A stretch of 20,369 nucleotides of DNA, taken from positions 13,202 through 33,570 of the forward strand of contig NWUY0300064001.1 in the NCBI GenBank assembly GCA_004151065.3, in the 5' to 3' direction. The notes under the pieces are model-generated. The model made no database searches and was not told where the DNA came from. It saw nothing but the letters and a program-made list of their open reading frames with translations. The position numbers and the translations under genes are program-made. Source of the stretch: Larix sibirica. Taxonomy: Eukaryota; Streptophyta; Pinopsida; Pinales; Pinaceae. Of this stretch, positions 1-9,265 are shown piece by piece; the first letter of the stretch is position 1; each line of letters opens with the position of its first letter.

Positions 1-295
1 CTAACTGCAAAATATTTATATTTACAAGTATGCATAATCACCATGGTATATATACTTCATGGTGTGATAAAGCATATACACACACATATATATATAAGCT
101 CAAATTTAGATCATTCCAAAGGGTTAAAACTGAGACATTACAATATCTTTTTTAATCTCAGTTAGGATATCCTACTAGTTCATTGTCTTGTAACTATGAC
201 TAATCTCTCCATTTTTATCCTCATGTAGAACCATATCCATGAACACTATGATGGTTGGAAGAGGCTCAAGGTCCTAACAAAGAGAATTTGTCTAC
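1..295. other. AT-rich intergenic DNA, no gene seen
   Basis: This stretch is AT-rich with short alternating TA and CA runs near 70-95. I see no reading frame, RNA gene or repeat that I can support here. Confidence 0.5.
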
Positions 296-299
296 TCTA

Positions 300-640
300 G
301 TGTTCCATGGATTCAAGATGTGTGCATTGGAGAAGTAGTCGTCATCCTCACCATCTGAGCATTGACCAAGGCCATAATACTACCCTTTATATCCAAAACT
401 TACTTAACAATATGGTTGGGTAAGTTCAAAATGAAGTGATCTTTGATGCTGGAACCAAAAGGTTTGCTTCTATGGAGTGGGTTGGGAGAGCTACACATTA
501 CCTTTCAAGAGCTACAAATTACCTTTCAAGTGCTTTGGGCTTCTTTGATAGTTTTTGTTGCATGTAGACTAAGCATGGTGTGGTTCCTTACTCAATTGGC
601 CTTGAGTTCTCTTGAGATTGAGATATATTAGGGCTAATTA
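300..640 (+). pseudogene. Pentatricopeptide-repeat (PPR) protein pseudogene fragment
   Basis: PPR proteins are helical-repeat RNA-binding proteins that act in plant mitochondria and chloroplasts. Three frame-shifted pieces line up in the order expected for the PLS class. CALEK (about 321-335) is followed after a stop and shift by RHPHHLSIDQGHNTTLYIQN (from 340) and LLNNMVG, which resembles the usual 'ALE.GRQIH.H ... N.L..MYG' block. From 436 another frame reads VIFDAGTKRF, then ALGFFDSFCCM, a stop at 565-567, and TKHGVVPYS, matching the 'VFD.M ... AL.LF..M...GV.P.S' repeat pattern. The piece covers only one or two repeats and has at least two frameshifts and an internal stop, so it is a relic. 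A 21-base tandem duplication (488-529) sits in the middle. The family call rests on motif spacing, not on a search. Confidence 0.55.
488..529. repeat. 21-base tandem duplication inside the PPR relic
   Basis: Two adjacent copies of a 21-base unit (488-508 and 509-529) differ at one base. The length is seven codons, so the duplication keeps the reading frame of the PPR-like piece. Confidence 0.8.
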
Positions 641-753
641 TCGAGTGTTAGTTATTATAACACCCCTTCTTAACACAAAATACAAAATTCTAGACCCCCC
701 TTGAATACAAAACTTGACTCGATAACTAAGAATAATTACAATCTTTTAGTGAC

Positions 754-963
754 ATCCTTGTTAAATCTTCGAAAATGCAATGTTGATCAAGTGTTGAGAC
801 TTTTGTAGGTCCTCAAGAATTTGAATGAGATCCTTGTTAAGCCTTCAATAGTTCAAAGTTGCTCTAGTGCTGGGACTTTTGTAGGTCCCAAAGAATTTGA
901 ATGAGATCCTTATTAAGTCTTAAAGAGTTCAATGTTGCTATAGTGTTAGACTTTTGTAGGTGC
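754..963. repeat. Imperfect tandem repeat, 76-base unit, about 2.75 copies
   Basis: Units begin at 754, 830 and 906, each with ATCCTT(G/A)TTAA; each contains GACTTTTGTAGGT about 50-60 bases later, and the first two end in AAGAATTTGAATGAG. The third unit stops near 963. Copies differ by scattered substitutions and small indels, so the array is old. The preceding stretch (640-720) has a run rich in ACACCCC and CCCCCC, which may belong to the same unidentified repeat family. No coding frame is preserved. Confidence 0.8.
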
Positions 964-1969
964 TTGATCTAATTCGTGCCATCCTTTCTGTGAAGGTAGA
1001 TATGCAGTTGTTTCTGCTAGATAATATCTTACTTTTCGATTGATATCACTCTCTTTTTGACATGAAGGCAGAATAAACTTGAACTCCCCTAGACAATTAA
1101 TGAATTAAGCATCCATACTTAGATCCCTTTACTAAGAGTTTAAGTTGTAAATTGTCAATCAAAATAAGTAGTCCTCATCAAATTTATGTAGAGTCTCTAC
1201 ATTGTAATCTTCAAATTGTCCATAATTTGAATCATCACCCGAATCTAATTCCATAATCATATTACAAGCTTCCTTCTTCTGTTCCCTGTCTCTATGTACA
1301 TTTTGCACATCATAATTTTCAGTGCTAAACAATATCACTTGGTTTAATAAAATGGTAGCAAATGTTTCCCTTTTCTTATATTGTTACTTTTGCTTTCTCC
1401 TTTGACACTTTTTTTCCTTGTATGTTAAAAAGGACACTCCTCTTAACCCTCTTCTTTATCTACATGGTTTTAATCAATTATTAAAGACGATACCATAAAT
1501 GATATTATATCATCTAATGATTATAAATGTATATGACTTAAATAAATATTATACCACTATATTTTGAAGGGAAATTGTTCAATAAAATAGATCTTTTTTT
1601 TCCACCTTCACACCTTCTTATGCTAATTGTTTTATTACTACACTTAACTCATTTACGTGGCTTGACATATTTACTATGGTAGTCGATTTGAAACTGAATA
1701 GTTGAAGTATTTTTTGCCTTGGGAAAAAAAAGCTCAGTCTATTTGTATTAAGTAAACTATCTTGTACATAGATCTAAAAATAACTATCTTTTAGCCCCCC
1801 TATCCATTCAAGATTACATATATTTCCTTTCTTTACTACTAATAAGAGCCAAAATAACTGATTATGTTTGCTGTAAACTTCAGTTCATCCAAAAAGGACT
1901 ATTAAAAAAACAAATTATAGTCCTTGGATAAGAGACATATTTGATTAGAAAGATGAGGCTATAGGTGGT
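964..1969. other. AT-rich intergenic DNA with one weak unidentified reading frame
   Basis: Most of this kilobase is AT-rich with homopolymer runs and no recognisable gene. The one thing of note is a minus-strand open stretch from 1383 down to a TGA at 1159-1161, about 74 codons. It has no ATG near its beginning and ends in an acidic segment (ELDSGDDSNYGQFEDYN). Composition is biased towards Asp, Glu and Asn. I do not recognise it; it could be a retrotransposon gag fragment, a host exon or chance. Confidence 0.35.
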
Positions 1970-1973
1970 TGTA

Positions 1974-2427
1974 TCACCTCTGATGGGGTCTAGGACCAAA
2001 AAAAGTCTCATTTGCATTTTCTATCTCCCATCTGTTCCACATGCCCTCTCCTATCTGTAGCCCAAGCTTTGACATAAGATTTTTCTGTTGATTCCTCTCT
2101 CTGTAGATATGCTTGAATTTTATGTTCTGAGTAAGGCTCAACAGTATGTATAACTTCATATAAAGGTACTAGGAGTATGTTCCTCGGAGGTATTTTGAGC
2201 TTCATCCAATCTATGACAAGTTTTGAGTTTCCAAACACCTGTAGGTTCCAAGCACCCTTTGAGGGTACCAATGAAAAAGACAACTTTAATGCCATCGACT
2301 ATGCCCTATTGCTAGAACAAAGCCCCAAACGTGTTGCAAACTTTATCAAATGATGGTTAGTTAAGTGTAGAATACCACCTTCCCCCCATACGAGGTGTGC
2401 CCCAAGAGGCACCAATAAAATATAACC
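1974..2427 (-). pseudogene. RNase H domain of LINE A (RVT_3-like), broken
   Basis: RNase H in plant LINE ORF2 degrades the RNA of the RNA:DNA hybrid. The domain begins near 2427 with YFIGASWGTPRM (usual form FDGAS.G.P), so the first catalytic Asp of the family is Ile here. After a frameshift it reads GGGILHLTNHHLIKFATRLG and SSNRA-stop-SMALKL, where the family has NN.AE..AL; the stop sits exactly where the catalytic Glu should be. From 2295 it continues with VFGNSKLVIDWM (usual V.GDS..V..W), so the third acidic position is Asn. A last frame change leads to HIYRERNQQ at 2159-1974, the usual HI.RE.N..AD..S end. Fold-defining motifs remain but three acidic positions are lost. Confidence 0.85.
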
Positions 2428-2671
2428 AGGGAACATAATTGTTAATGGTTTTTGCCACTATATTCCTAATTTTATGAGGTTGTTCATCTTGAGGAAAATG
2501 AGATAGTACAGCAAGACCCATGTAAACATAATAAGAGAGAGGAATATATTTATCTTAAAAAATGGCTTTGTTCCTAGGGAGCCACATAAAGATGGCTAGC
2601 AGTGCTAGATGTGATTTATAAACTATGTTGTTTGCCCGTGTCTCCAAAGCACCATCCAGGGTCTTCCCTTC

Positions 2672-3064
2672 CTAATTGAATTGTAAATTGCATGCTGTTG
2701 ATGCATAAGACCACATTTTTTGTGTATAAGTGCAATTTATAAAGAGATGTACATTATTCTCATCATTTTTTTTACATAGAGGGCATCTTCCAAGCCCACT
2801 CAAGAATTTTCTATTAAGTAGATCCCAAGTAGGAACCTTATTTGAAAGGAATAACCACAAGAAAATATTGCACTTCAAAGGGCACTTCATATTCCATATA
2901 ATATTAAACCACCAACAGTGAGTAGGTATGTCTTCCTCTTCTCGAATAACCATGTATCCCAACCTGGGTGTGTATGATCCACCATCTTTATTCTTTGACC
3001 AGATCAATACTTCATCTCTGTCTACTAGTCTAATATGACTGCCTTTTAGAGCCTTTATATGCAT
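2672..3064 (-). pseudogene. Connector and zf-RVT zinc-binding domain of LINE A
   Basis: A 130-codon open piece of ORF2 lies between RT and RNase H. It contains the standard sequence of this region: VLIWSKNKDGGSYTPRLGY, then CWWFNIIWNMKCPLKCNIF, LWLFLSNKVPTWDLLNRKF, and the zinc-binding cluster CPLCKKNDENNVHLFINC with all four ligand positions (C, C, H, C) present. It ends in a TAA at about 2672 before the RNase H. Upstream, around 3065-3300, the connector continues in other frames (RKVRLREDPWIG is readable near 3240-3280). It is the best-preserved part of element A. The first Met is not a true start; the segment is internal to ORF2. Confidence 0.88.
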
Positions 3065-3399
3065 TTTCTAAGCAACCTTATTATCCTCATCCTATAATAC
3101 TAGAACCTCTGCAGTGATCCATTCTTGGGACATATTTGTAGTGTTTATGGGAACCCTAATCTATTATAGGAAGATAAAGCCTTGATCCCTCAAATAATTC
3201 ACCAAGGCTACTGGAAGTCTGTGCTCCCCACCCTATCCAATCCATGGATCCTCTCTTAATCTAACTTTTCTGCCATTACCTATGTTCCATTCCAGCCAAT
3301 CTCCAACAACTTCAAAAGCCCGTAAAAGTAGTTTCCACATAGAAGATATATTTCTGTGATATTTTTCACTGCTTCTAAACTATTCTTCCACTATTAAGG

Positions 3400-4849
3400 G
3401 GGCTATATATTTATGATAAACAACATACACCCAAAGGCCCCCACCTTTCATGATTCTCCAGACCCCTTTTGCTGCTAAAGCCCTTGCAAAACAGTAAGGA
3501 TTCTTTAAACCCCAACCCCCCATGTCCTTTGTCCAAGCAATTTTGGTTCAGGCTTCCCAAGGAAAAGATGTACCCTCTTGAATCCCCTTCCAAAGAAAAT
3601 TGTAGCTCAACTTCTTGATTTCATCCAGAATTGCAATGGGAACATATGCCAGAGATACCCAATAGATAGGAATTACTTCCAGAACTGTTTTTACCAATAT
3701 CATTCTGGCACCTCTGCTTAACCATTTATTGCACCAACGTTAGAACCTTTTCTCTATTTTACCAATAAGACATGCCCAGTCTCGTCTATGATATACATTA
3801 GGCTTTAAAACAAAGCCTAAGTATTTAAGACCATTCTTAATGTCAACCATAGGAAAAACAATTTGTGTGTAGATCCAATCTATGTTCTCTTGATCAATAT
3901 TCACAAAAGATACATAGGGATTCCTACCATAGTAGCTCATACCTATGGCTCCAACAAACAGATCTAGGTAGCCCTATAGAAGGACTACTTCTCTCTAAGA
4001 ACCATCATAGAATATTAGAATTCCATCGACAAATAATAGGTGGGAGACACTAATAAGTACACCAACATTGATACCTTTGAAAGCTCCATTTTTCTTTGCT
4101 TGGAGAAGAATTATGCTCAAACCTTCAACCACTAAAATGGACAAGAGAGGTGCCAATGGGAAGCCTTGTCGAAGACCCTTGCCAAGTCTAAATAAAAGGG
4201 AGGCAGATCCATTTATCAAAACAACAAAAGAAACAAATTGAACACATGATAGAATCCAGTTGACCACATGTAAATGGCATCCTGCCTATAGCATCACCAG
4301 TCTCAGATAGATCAAATTAACCCTATCATAATCTTATAAGAAATCCGCCGTTACTATCATAATGGACATGTTCCTCATCTTCATTGTGTGCATGATATCC
4401 TGAGCTGTTCTAATTGCATCATGGATCTGTCTTCTCGCTAGGAAAGCAAATTGTTCCTAAGAGAAAAATATGGATAGAATCCCCCTGATCCTTCTAGTAA
4501 TGACCTTGGAAATCATCTTGTAGATACAATTACACATTGAAATAGGTCTATAGTCTACCAAGTTTTCTACATTATATGTTTTTGGTAAAAGGGTGAGAAA
4601 AGTAGAGTTGAAAGCATCCAATACTATTCCATTGACCATAGATTCTTCAACTAATCTAAGAAGATCATTTTCAAAAAGGTCCATGGAAGCTATGAAAAAC
4701 TCCACTGGCCAACCATAAGGGCCAAGTATTTTGTCCTTATGCAGAGATTGGACAACCTCCTTAATATCCTCTTTGTTAACTTCCTCCATGACTTCCATGT
4801 TTTGCTCCTTGTTAACATATGATGGGAAAAGGGAAAGAACTCTCATCAT
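3400..4849 (-). pseudogene. Reverse transcriptase domain of LINE A, inactivated
   Basis: This is the RT of a non-LTR retrotransposon, read from high to low coordinates. The N-terminal fingers occupy 4849-4457: LGPYGWPVEFF (usual KAPGPDGW), FNSTFLTLLPK and DYRPISMCNCIYKMISKVIT. After several frameshifts the first catalytic motif is readable near 4345-4310 as ADFL-stop-DYDRVN (usual LDLSKAYDRV). The palm continues at 4267-3995 with GKGLRQGFPLAPLLSI and SHLLFVDGILIF. The active-site pair, normally FADD, is FVDG, so the second Asp is lost. The thumb follows at 3940-3740 (YLGFVLKPN) and then a block near 3593-3411 including GLGF. Because of at least five frame changes and the D-to-G change this copy cannot be active. 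Confidence 0.9.
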
Positions 4850-5745
4850 CTAGTCAATCAAGGATATTTTATCTTCCTGAAAGAGCTTGACAAAATTTCT
4901 AACTCCTACCTCAACAAGATTCCTAAAACCTATAATCTGTGCACCCTGTTCATCCACCAACTTCCCTATAGTGTTAACATTCTTCCTATGATTAATAAAG
5001 TTGTGAATTTTTTTTTTGTGTTATCATCACCATACTTGATCCAAATAGCGTCGCTTTTTAATCTCCAAATAGCCTCATTTTCTTCCAGAATCTTCCTTTC
5101 TATTTATTAAAGATCCACTATTTCCTTCTTCTATTCCAGGTTCCTAAAGCCCTCCAAATTTTTAGAGTAAAAAGATTCAAGATAATTCTCAATATTTCTA
5201 AGCTTAGCATGCTTTTCCTTTCTTCTTTTTGTTTTCCGTGAGATAGATTCTGCTTTGATAGACTTAAGATTATGGAGGAATTATATAGTAGCATACTCTC
5301 TTATGTTTACATCATAAGGGACCCACAAACCTTTCACCATTTGAATATACCCCTCATCCTCAAGCCAATAAGAGCATAACTTGAATGGGATGGGTGGCTT
5401 TGATTGACCCATAGTCACCTCCAACAGAATGGGAAAATGGTCGAAATCACCTTACATAGCTATGCACTGCTTAATATTGGAAGCCTTCTGAAGAATCCCT
5501 TTGTTGATTAAGGACCTACCAAGTCTTTTTGCAATCCTATCAATCCTAGTCCTCATATTTCTCCATGTGAGCCTAATCCTAGGGGGATGGATATCAAACA
5601 AAGAATTTTTTTCCATCCTTATAGCAAAAATCAGCTAGGGGATCTCTATGAGCATTTTGACCCCAAATTTTAGCATCTCCCAGGGTAAAATTAGGTCCCC
5701 TCCAAGAATCACTCTATCCCGTGACATAAAACTTAGCATTTAATG
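4850..5745 (-). pseudogene. Endonuclease C-terminal half and RT linker of LINE A
   Basis: Plant L1 elements use an apurinic-like (EEP family) endonuclease to nick the target. On the minus strand from about 5730 the sequence reads RVILGGDLIFTLGDAKIWGQ, the family's GGDLNF block with Asn changed to Ile, followed by DPLADF. Further on, in shifted frames, TWRNMR and IDRIAKRLGRSL correspond to the usual TW.N.R...I..RLDRFL block, and GDFDHFPILL to the catalytic SDH motif with Ser replaced by Phe. The remainder down to 4860 is the poorly conserved linker, rich in Lys and Glu. The N-terminal half with the catalytic NVRGLG and LQE motifs is missing. Multiple stops interrupt the frame. Confidence 0.8.
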
Positions 5746-5760
5746 CTTTTGACCCAAACA

Positions 5761-6895
5761 TATTGTTTAAATATTCCTATTTGTTTAGTTCAACATGATA
5801 CAATTAGGAATCTAAACAACGACTGCACTAATTGATTTGGTTGTTGTCTTTACTCTGTCACTCAACAAATTTATTCATTTATGTGGGTTTTGGTCAATTC
5901 CATTAACTAGAATCCATAGATTTTTATTCGTTAATTGTTTTTGAATTTTCACCTTCCATTTGAAAAAATTGTGACCACTTATTCTTTATAAAGGTATTAC
6001 CATTTTCAAAAAGTAAAAAAAAAAAGGAATTACTACCCCTTTTTTTCTCTAAAAAATTCCTAACATTTTTTTTTATGTATATACGAACTCTAAAAACTTT
6101 TGAACATACACTTTGTTTTAAAATAACACTAATTATATGAATCAGGGATTTATATTTTGCTCGGTGGAACCGAAAAAAAATCTTTAGAATAAAAAATAAC
6201 TTAATAGTAGCTTGTGCCTCTTTGATAATTGAGATGATTTAGAGAGTTTCTTCTTCCCTTCAACAACTTCTTTATGGAAATTAGGGGAACTGATAAAGGG
6301 AACTAATAAAATCGTTCATCTTTGATTTTATACTCATTTCTTACAACACCTTTTGCATTTAGGATTTTTCCCTTTTCAAAAATGGATTCATGTATGCAAG
6401 GTTTGTTAAATTTGGGATAAGTTTGAATTGGCATGAGTATGTTATTCTTCTTCTCTTTTGAAGCTTCACTGTGTTAAGAGTTTTGGCACAATGTTCTCTT
6501 CTTCTTGTTTTTCAAAGCTTGATGGGTTAAGAGATTTTGCTTGTTTTTCTAACTTATGTTCGTCTTAAGATTTTATGGTTTTGCAGAGCATTGGTGATCC
6601 ATCACTACACTTCATAAAAGAATAAAAGTTGTCAAACTTTTGGAACTTGTAAAACCTTGCCTTTATTAAAAAAAGTGTTGTTTGCAACATAGTCCCTTCC
6701 TTTTTAAAAATGATATAACTATAAAATATTTATTCTAAAAAATAAAAATTAATAAATTCATTACAAAAAATAATAAATTAATTAAAATATATACAATACA
6801 ACATATATGCAAATAAAAACGATTTGGGACATTATAAGTTATATATACCAAGTACATTTGTTTACTTTTTTACATGTAACCAAACATCCCACTCT
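5761..6895. other. AT-rich intergenic DNA, no gene seen
   Basis: The region is strongly AT-rich with A and T homopolymers (for example near 6010-6030, 6060-6075 and 6165-6180). No reading frame of note, no domain motif and no RNA gene is visible. It may hold remains of older repeats too decayed to read by eye. Confidence 0.5.
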
Positions 6896-6899
6896 CCAA

Positions 6900-7075
6900 T
6901 CCACAAGGGTGAGATATTCCTTTTTTTTCCAAAAATTCTTCTTTGAGATATTCCTTATGGCTCCTTAATCAACAATTGGATCAAGAAGAGCAAACATATC
7001 ACAAACCAAGTTTGAACCCAAGTGGGGAGGATAAAAAATATTTATCTCAACCAACTGAGCTATACCCAATTAACA
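6900..7075 (-). repeat. tRNA-like sequence with pol III A and B boxes, possible SINE
   Basis: On the minus strand, 7062-7051 reads TAGCTCAGTTGG, a perfect match to the internal pol III A-box pattern of tRNA genes, followed by TTGAG as in a tRNA D-arm. About 33 bases downstream, 7018-7008 reads GGTTCAAACTT, matching the B-box pattern except for the last two bases. The A-to-B distance and the tRNA-like 5' end are those of tRNA-derived SINEs. The acceptor and anticodon stems do not form a convincing cloverleaf, so it is not a working tRNA gene. The 3' limit is uncertain; a 12-base direct repeat (6911-6922 and 6945-6956) lies in the likely tail. A decayed tRNA copy is the alternative. Confidence 0.5.
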
Positions 7076-7589
7076 CCCACTACATTGTGGGAATTAAATT
7101 ATTTTGGAATGATTATGTAAACTTGTATTTTTTTAAATGATTATTCGATTTAAATAATAAAACATAATTTAAATCCACTATATGATGATTACTATCGAAA
7201 AAAGCTAATGTAACAATTCTCTAAATGGCAGAACAAGTCAAGGATGGTAGTGAGTTGCATGATCGACCCTAAAATCATGGAGATCCTCCTCATGCTACTC
7301 TAATTCCATTGCAACAAACAATGAGGGAGATAACCTAGTTTGATTGGATATCGATAATCCAAATTGTTGGTGTATACAATTTTTTTAGAAAATTGAGTTA
7401 AAGACTTTCTACACCAAATTCAACAATTTTATTCGAATGAGAAAATCATTGTTTTGATAAAGATTGTATAATTGTTTATTCATATTAATGTTAGTCTATT
7501 TGATATTAGGAAAAATGATGATTGCGATGTTGTTTGATCCTTAAAAATATCCTATTTATGTCTATGAAGATTATTTGCAAGAGAAGAGT
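7076..7589. other. Intergenic DNA, no gene seen
   Basis: AT-rich sequence without a supported feature. A plus-strand stretch from about 7227 (MAEQVKDGSELHDRP) is briefly open but stops quickly and I do not recognise it. Confidence 0.4.
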
Positions 7590-7697
7590 AAGGGGAGAGT
7601 TGATATGGAGGTGGGATCTGATAGGGTTGTGCTTCTAACCATCGCAAATCCCACTGTCAATTCTCTATCAATTGAAGTGCTATATGTTTTCCTAGAT
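7590..7697 (+). pseudogene. Fragment like the N terminus of peroxisomal multifunctional protein (enoyl-CoA hydratase side)
   Basis: Plant multifunctional proteins (MFP2/AIM1) carry enoyl-CoA hydratase and 3-hydroxyacyl-CoA dehydrogenase activities for peroxisomal beta-oxidation. An uninterrupted 36-codon frame here reads KGRVDMEVGSDRVVLLTIAN followed by PTVNSLSIEVLYVFLD. The usual N terminus of these proteins has MEVG.DGVA.ITI.NPPVNSLS..VL, at the beginning of the crotonase fold. The similarity stops abruptly near 7697 and the continuation expected for the hydratase (the GGFDI oxyanion-hole block) is not visible, so this is a lone exon-sized fragment or the edge of one. No splice site could be assigned with confidence. 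The identification is from memory of the family pattern and short, so a chance match cannot be fully excluded. Confidence 0.5.
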
Positions 7698-8640
7698 ATT
7701 TCTAGAATGCAACAACCCAAAACCCATGAGCTCACATAACTATTGCTAAAATGTCTTGGTCTCTTCTAAATGATCTATTCATGATATGGTTGGTCATATT
7801 ATGAGGTACACATATTTTACTTAGGTTTCTACCAGTTATTCTAATTAAATCCTTCTGTGCATCATACTCTAGTTATAGATAGATTCACTGCACCCATTCG
7901 TATGTTGACAATGGCTCAATTCTGACATCAACCTTGTTTTATTTGCTTATATGCCATTAATTATGATTATATCTAGATTTGAGATATGCTAAACATATTA
8001 AGTTTGGTTGAGGGACTAAGGAGGGATGGGATGTAGTTTGTGGAAACCCTAGACATCAAGGAGGTGGAGGTTCAATTTATGGATTACAATACAGATCCTA
8101 AAGAGGGTAAAAATGTCATTGAGTACTTGGGACCTGTGCATATGGTGGAGGACTTGTCTTGTGGTCCCATGTATGTTGATTTTGTTGCTTTAGGGATGAG
8201 GAAGCTGTTTTTCCAAATAAAAAATTGGATAACAATCTCAAGGTGGCTACTTTAGTTCCATCAAAGAATCATGTTAATAGACATTTATTCCATGATAGCA
8301 TTGGGGTGGGAAATTATCTAGTGGTGTTAGATCACAAGGGCCCAAATCCATATACGATCTCCTCTATAGTGGTAGTTAATGATGGTACTTTAATGGGATT
8401 TAACACCACTTCTTCAATGTTGGTTGGAACTTCTCATCTTATTTTGGCACAGTTTCTGGAAGAAAGAGTAGCCTTGAGAAGATACTTGATCCTACGGTTT
8501 TCTATGAAGTAGATTCTAAGGTTAAGGGTTTTGGGTTTGTAGGATAAGGACTAGATATGGGTTCTCTATTTGGATTTAGGTGTAGAGTAGGAGGTTTAAG
8601 GAGCAAGTCATAAAAAGAGACGAAGTTTTCATAAGGTTCT
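7698..8640 (+). other. Two short overlapping reading frames of unknown identity upstream of LINE C
   Basis: Between the beta-oxidation-like fragment and the first recognisable LINE C domain lie two plus-strand open frames, 8040-8255 and 8225-8512. They overlap by 31 bases in different frames, and could be one older frame split by a frameshift near 8225. The first is acidic at its N terminus (KEVEVQFMDYNTDPKEG); the second contains NYLVVLDHKGPNPYTISSIV. I recognise neither. Their position suggests either the 5' untranslated or N-terminal part of LINE C's ORF1, or unrelated older sequence. The rest (7698-8039 and 8513-8640) shows nothing supportable. Confidence 0.3.
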
Positions 8641-8649
8641 CAAGTGGAA

Positions 8650-9265
8650 GGAGGTAAGAGTGAAAATGGTGGCCAAGGAGGGCATTAGGGTAGGGTAAAT
8701 TTTGAATTTCCTCTTGAAAAATATCATGGGTCATTTCTTTGGTAGGAGGCCTTCGATAGTTGTGATGAATAACTAGTTGTAGCGATTATGGAGTCCAATT
8801 GTTGGATATAAACACTCCTTTAAAGTATTGACCAAAGGATGGCTGAGTTTCTCTTTTCGTTCTAAAGAAGACGTTGAGCTCAATCTTGTGGGTAGTTAGT
8901 TTTGGGGATTTGCTTACTTTTCCTTGAATCATACCCACTTTTTTCTCTGCAATATGAGAAGACATCCATAGTCCCCCTTTTGGATTAAATTACCAAGTTT
9001 ACAATTAGAATTTTGGTCAGTGGCTTTTCTAACTAAGCTTGGAAATCAACTAGGGAAAATAATTCAGGTGGATAATTCCTTTATGAGCAATCCTAGTGGC
9101 TCTACTGCTAGGGTACTAGTTGATATTGAAACCAAAGAGGGTTCATGGGATATTTAGAAGATTGATTTAAGGGGTTTAGTCTTTGTTTAAACCTTAGACT
9201 ACAAAAAATTTCCATTTCATTGTTCAAGTTTCCACCAATAAACTCACATAGTGGTTGACTGCTCC
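8650..9265 (+). pseudogene. LINE C ORF1: DUF4283-like domain and zinc knuckle, broken
   Basis: ORF1 of plant L1 LINEs encodes an RNA-binding protein that packages the element's transcript. From about 8695 the frame reads ILNFLLKNIMGHFFGRRPSI, then KVLTKGWLSFSFRSKEDVEL, the usual GWL.F.F....D.E block. After frame changes comes SPFWIKLPSLQLEFWSVAFL (8971 onward), then TKLGNQLGKIIQVDNSF and ARVLVDIETKEGSWDI, matching the family's PFWIRLP.LPLEFW ... IG..LGK.I..D ... ARV.V.. pattern closely. It ends with LDYKKFPFHCSSFHQ, a stop, and THIVVDC, corresponding to the LDYE.LP..C..C...GH....C knuckle with its second Cys changed to Phe. Internal stops (for example in place of Trp at WDI-stop) make this a pseudogene. 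Confidence 0.82.

Larger units (their letters stand above)
1970..5760 (-). mobile_element. LINE element A: 5'-truncated, degenerate plant L1-type retrotransposon
   Basis: Read on the minus strand, this region has the ORF2 domain order of plant L1 LINEs: endonuclease C-terminal half (about 5745-5400), endonuclease-RT linker (5400-4860), RT (4849-3400), connector and zf-RVT (3400-2672) and RNase H (2427-1974). ORF1 and the endonuclease N terminus are absent, as expected from 5' truncation during target-primed reverse transcription. The frame changes many times and contains numerous stops, so the copy is old and non-functional. The 3' end lies just beyond the RNase H, in or below 1970, but I could not place a poly(A) tail or target-site duplication. 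The 5' limit near 5745-5760 is where recognisable endonuclease sequence stops. Confidence 0.9.

Noticed and set aside
640-720. C-rich stretch after TTATTATAACACCCC that resembles leaders of some plant Ty1-copia elements
   Set aside because: No LTR pair, primer-binding site or polyprotein motif is visible nearby, so an LTR element cannot be supported.
754-963. CRISPR array
   Set aside because: Units are contiguous, imperfect tandem repeats without unique spacers, and the DNA is plant nuclear in character.
7051-7075. A functional tRNA gene
   Set aside because: Only the D-arm and T-arm boxes match; I could not form acceptor and anticodon stems.
6943-7140. Plus-strand 65-codon frame
   Set aside because: It lies over the tRNA-like sequence on the opposite strand and has no protein motif.
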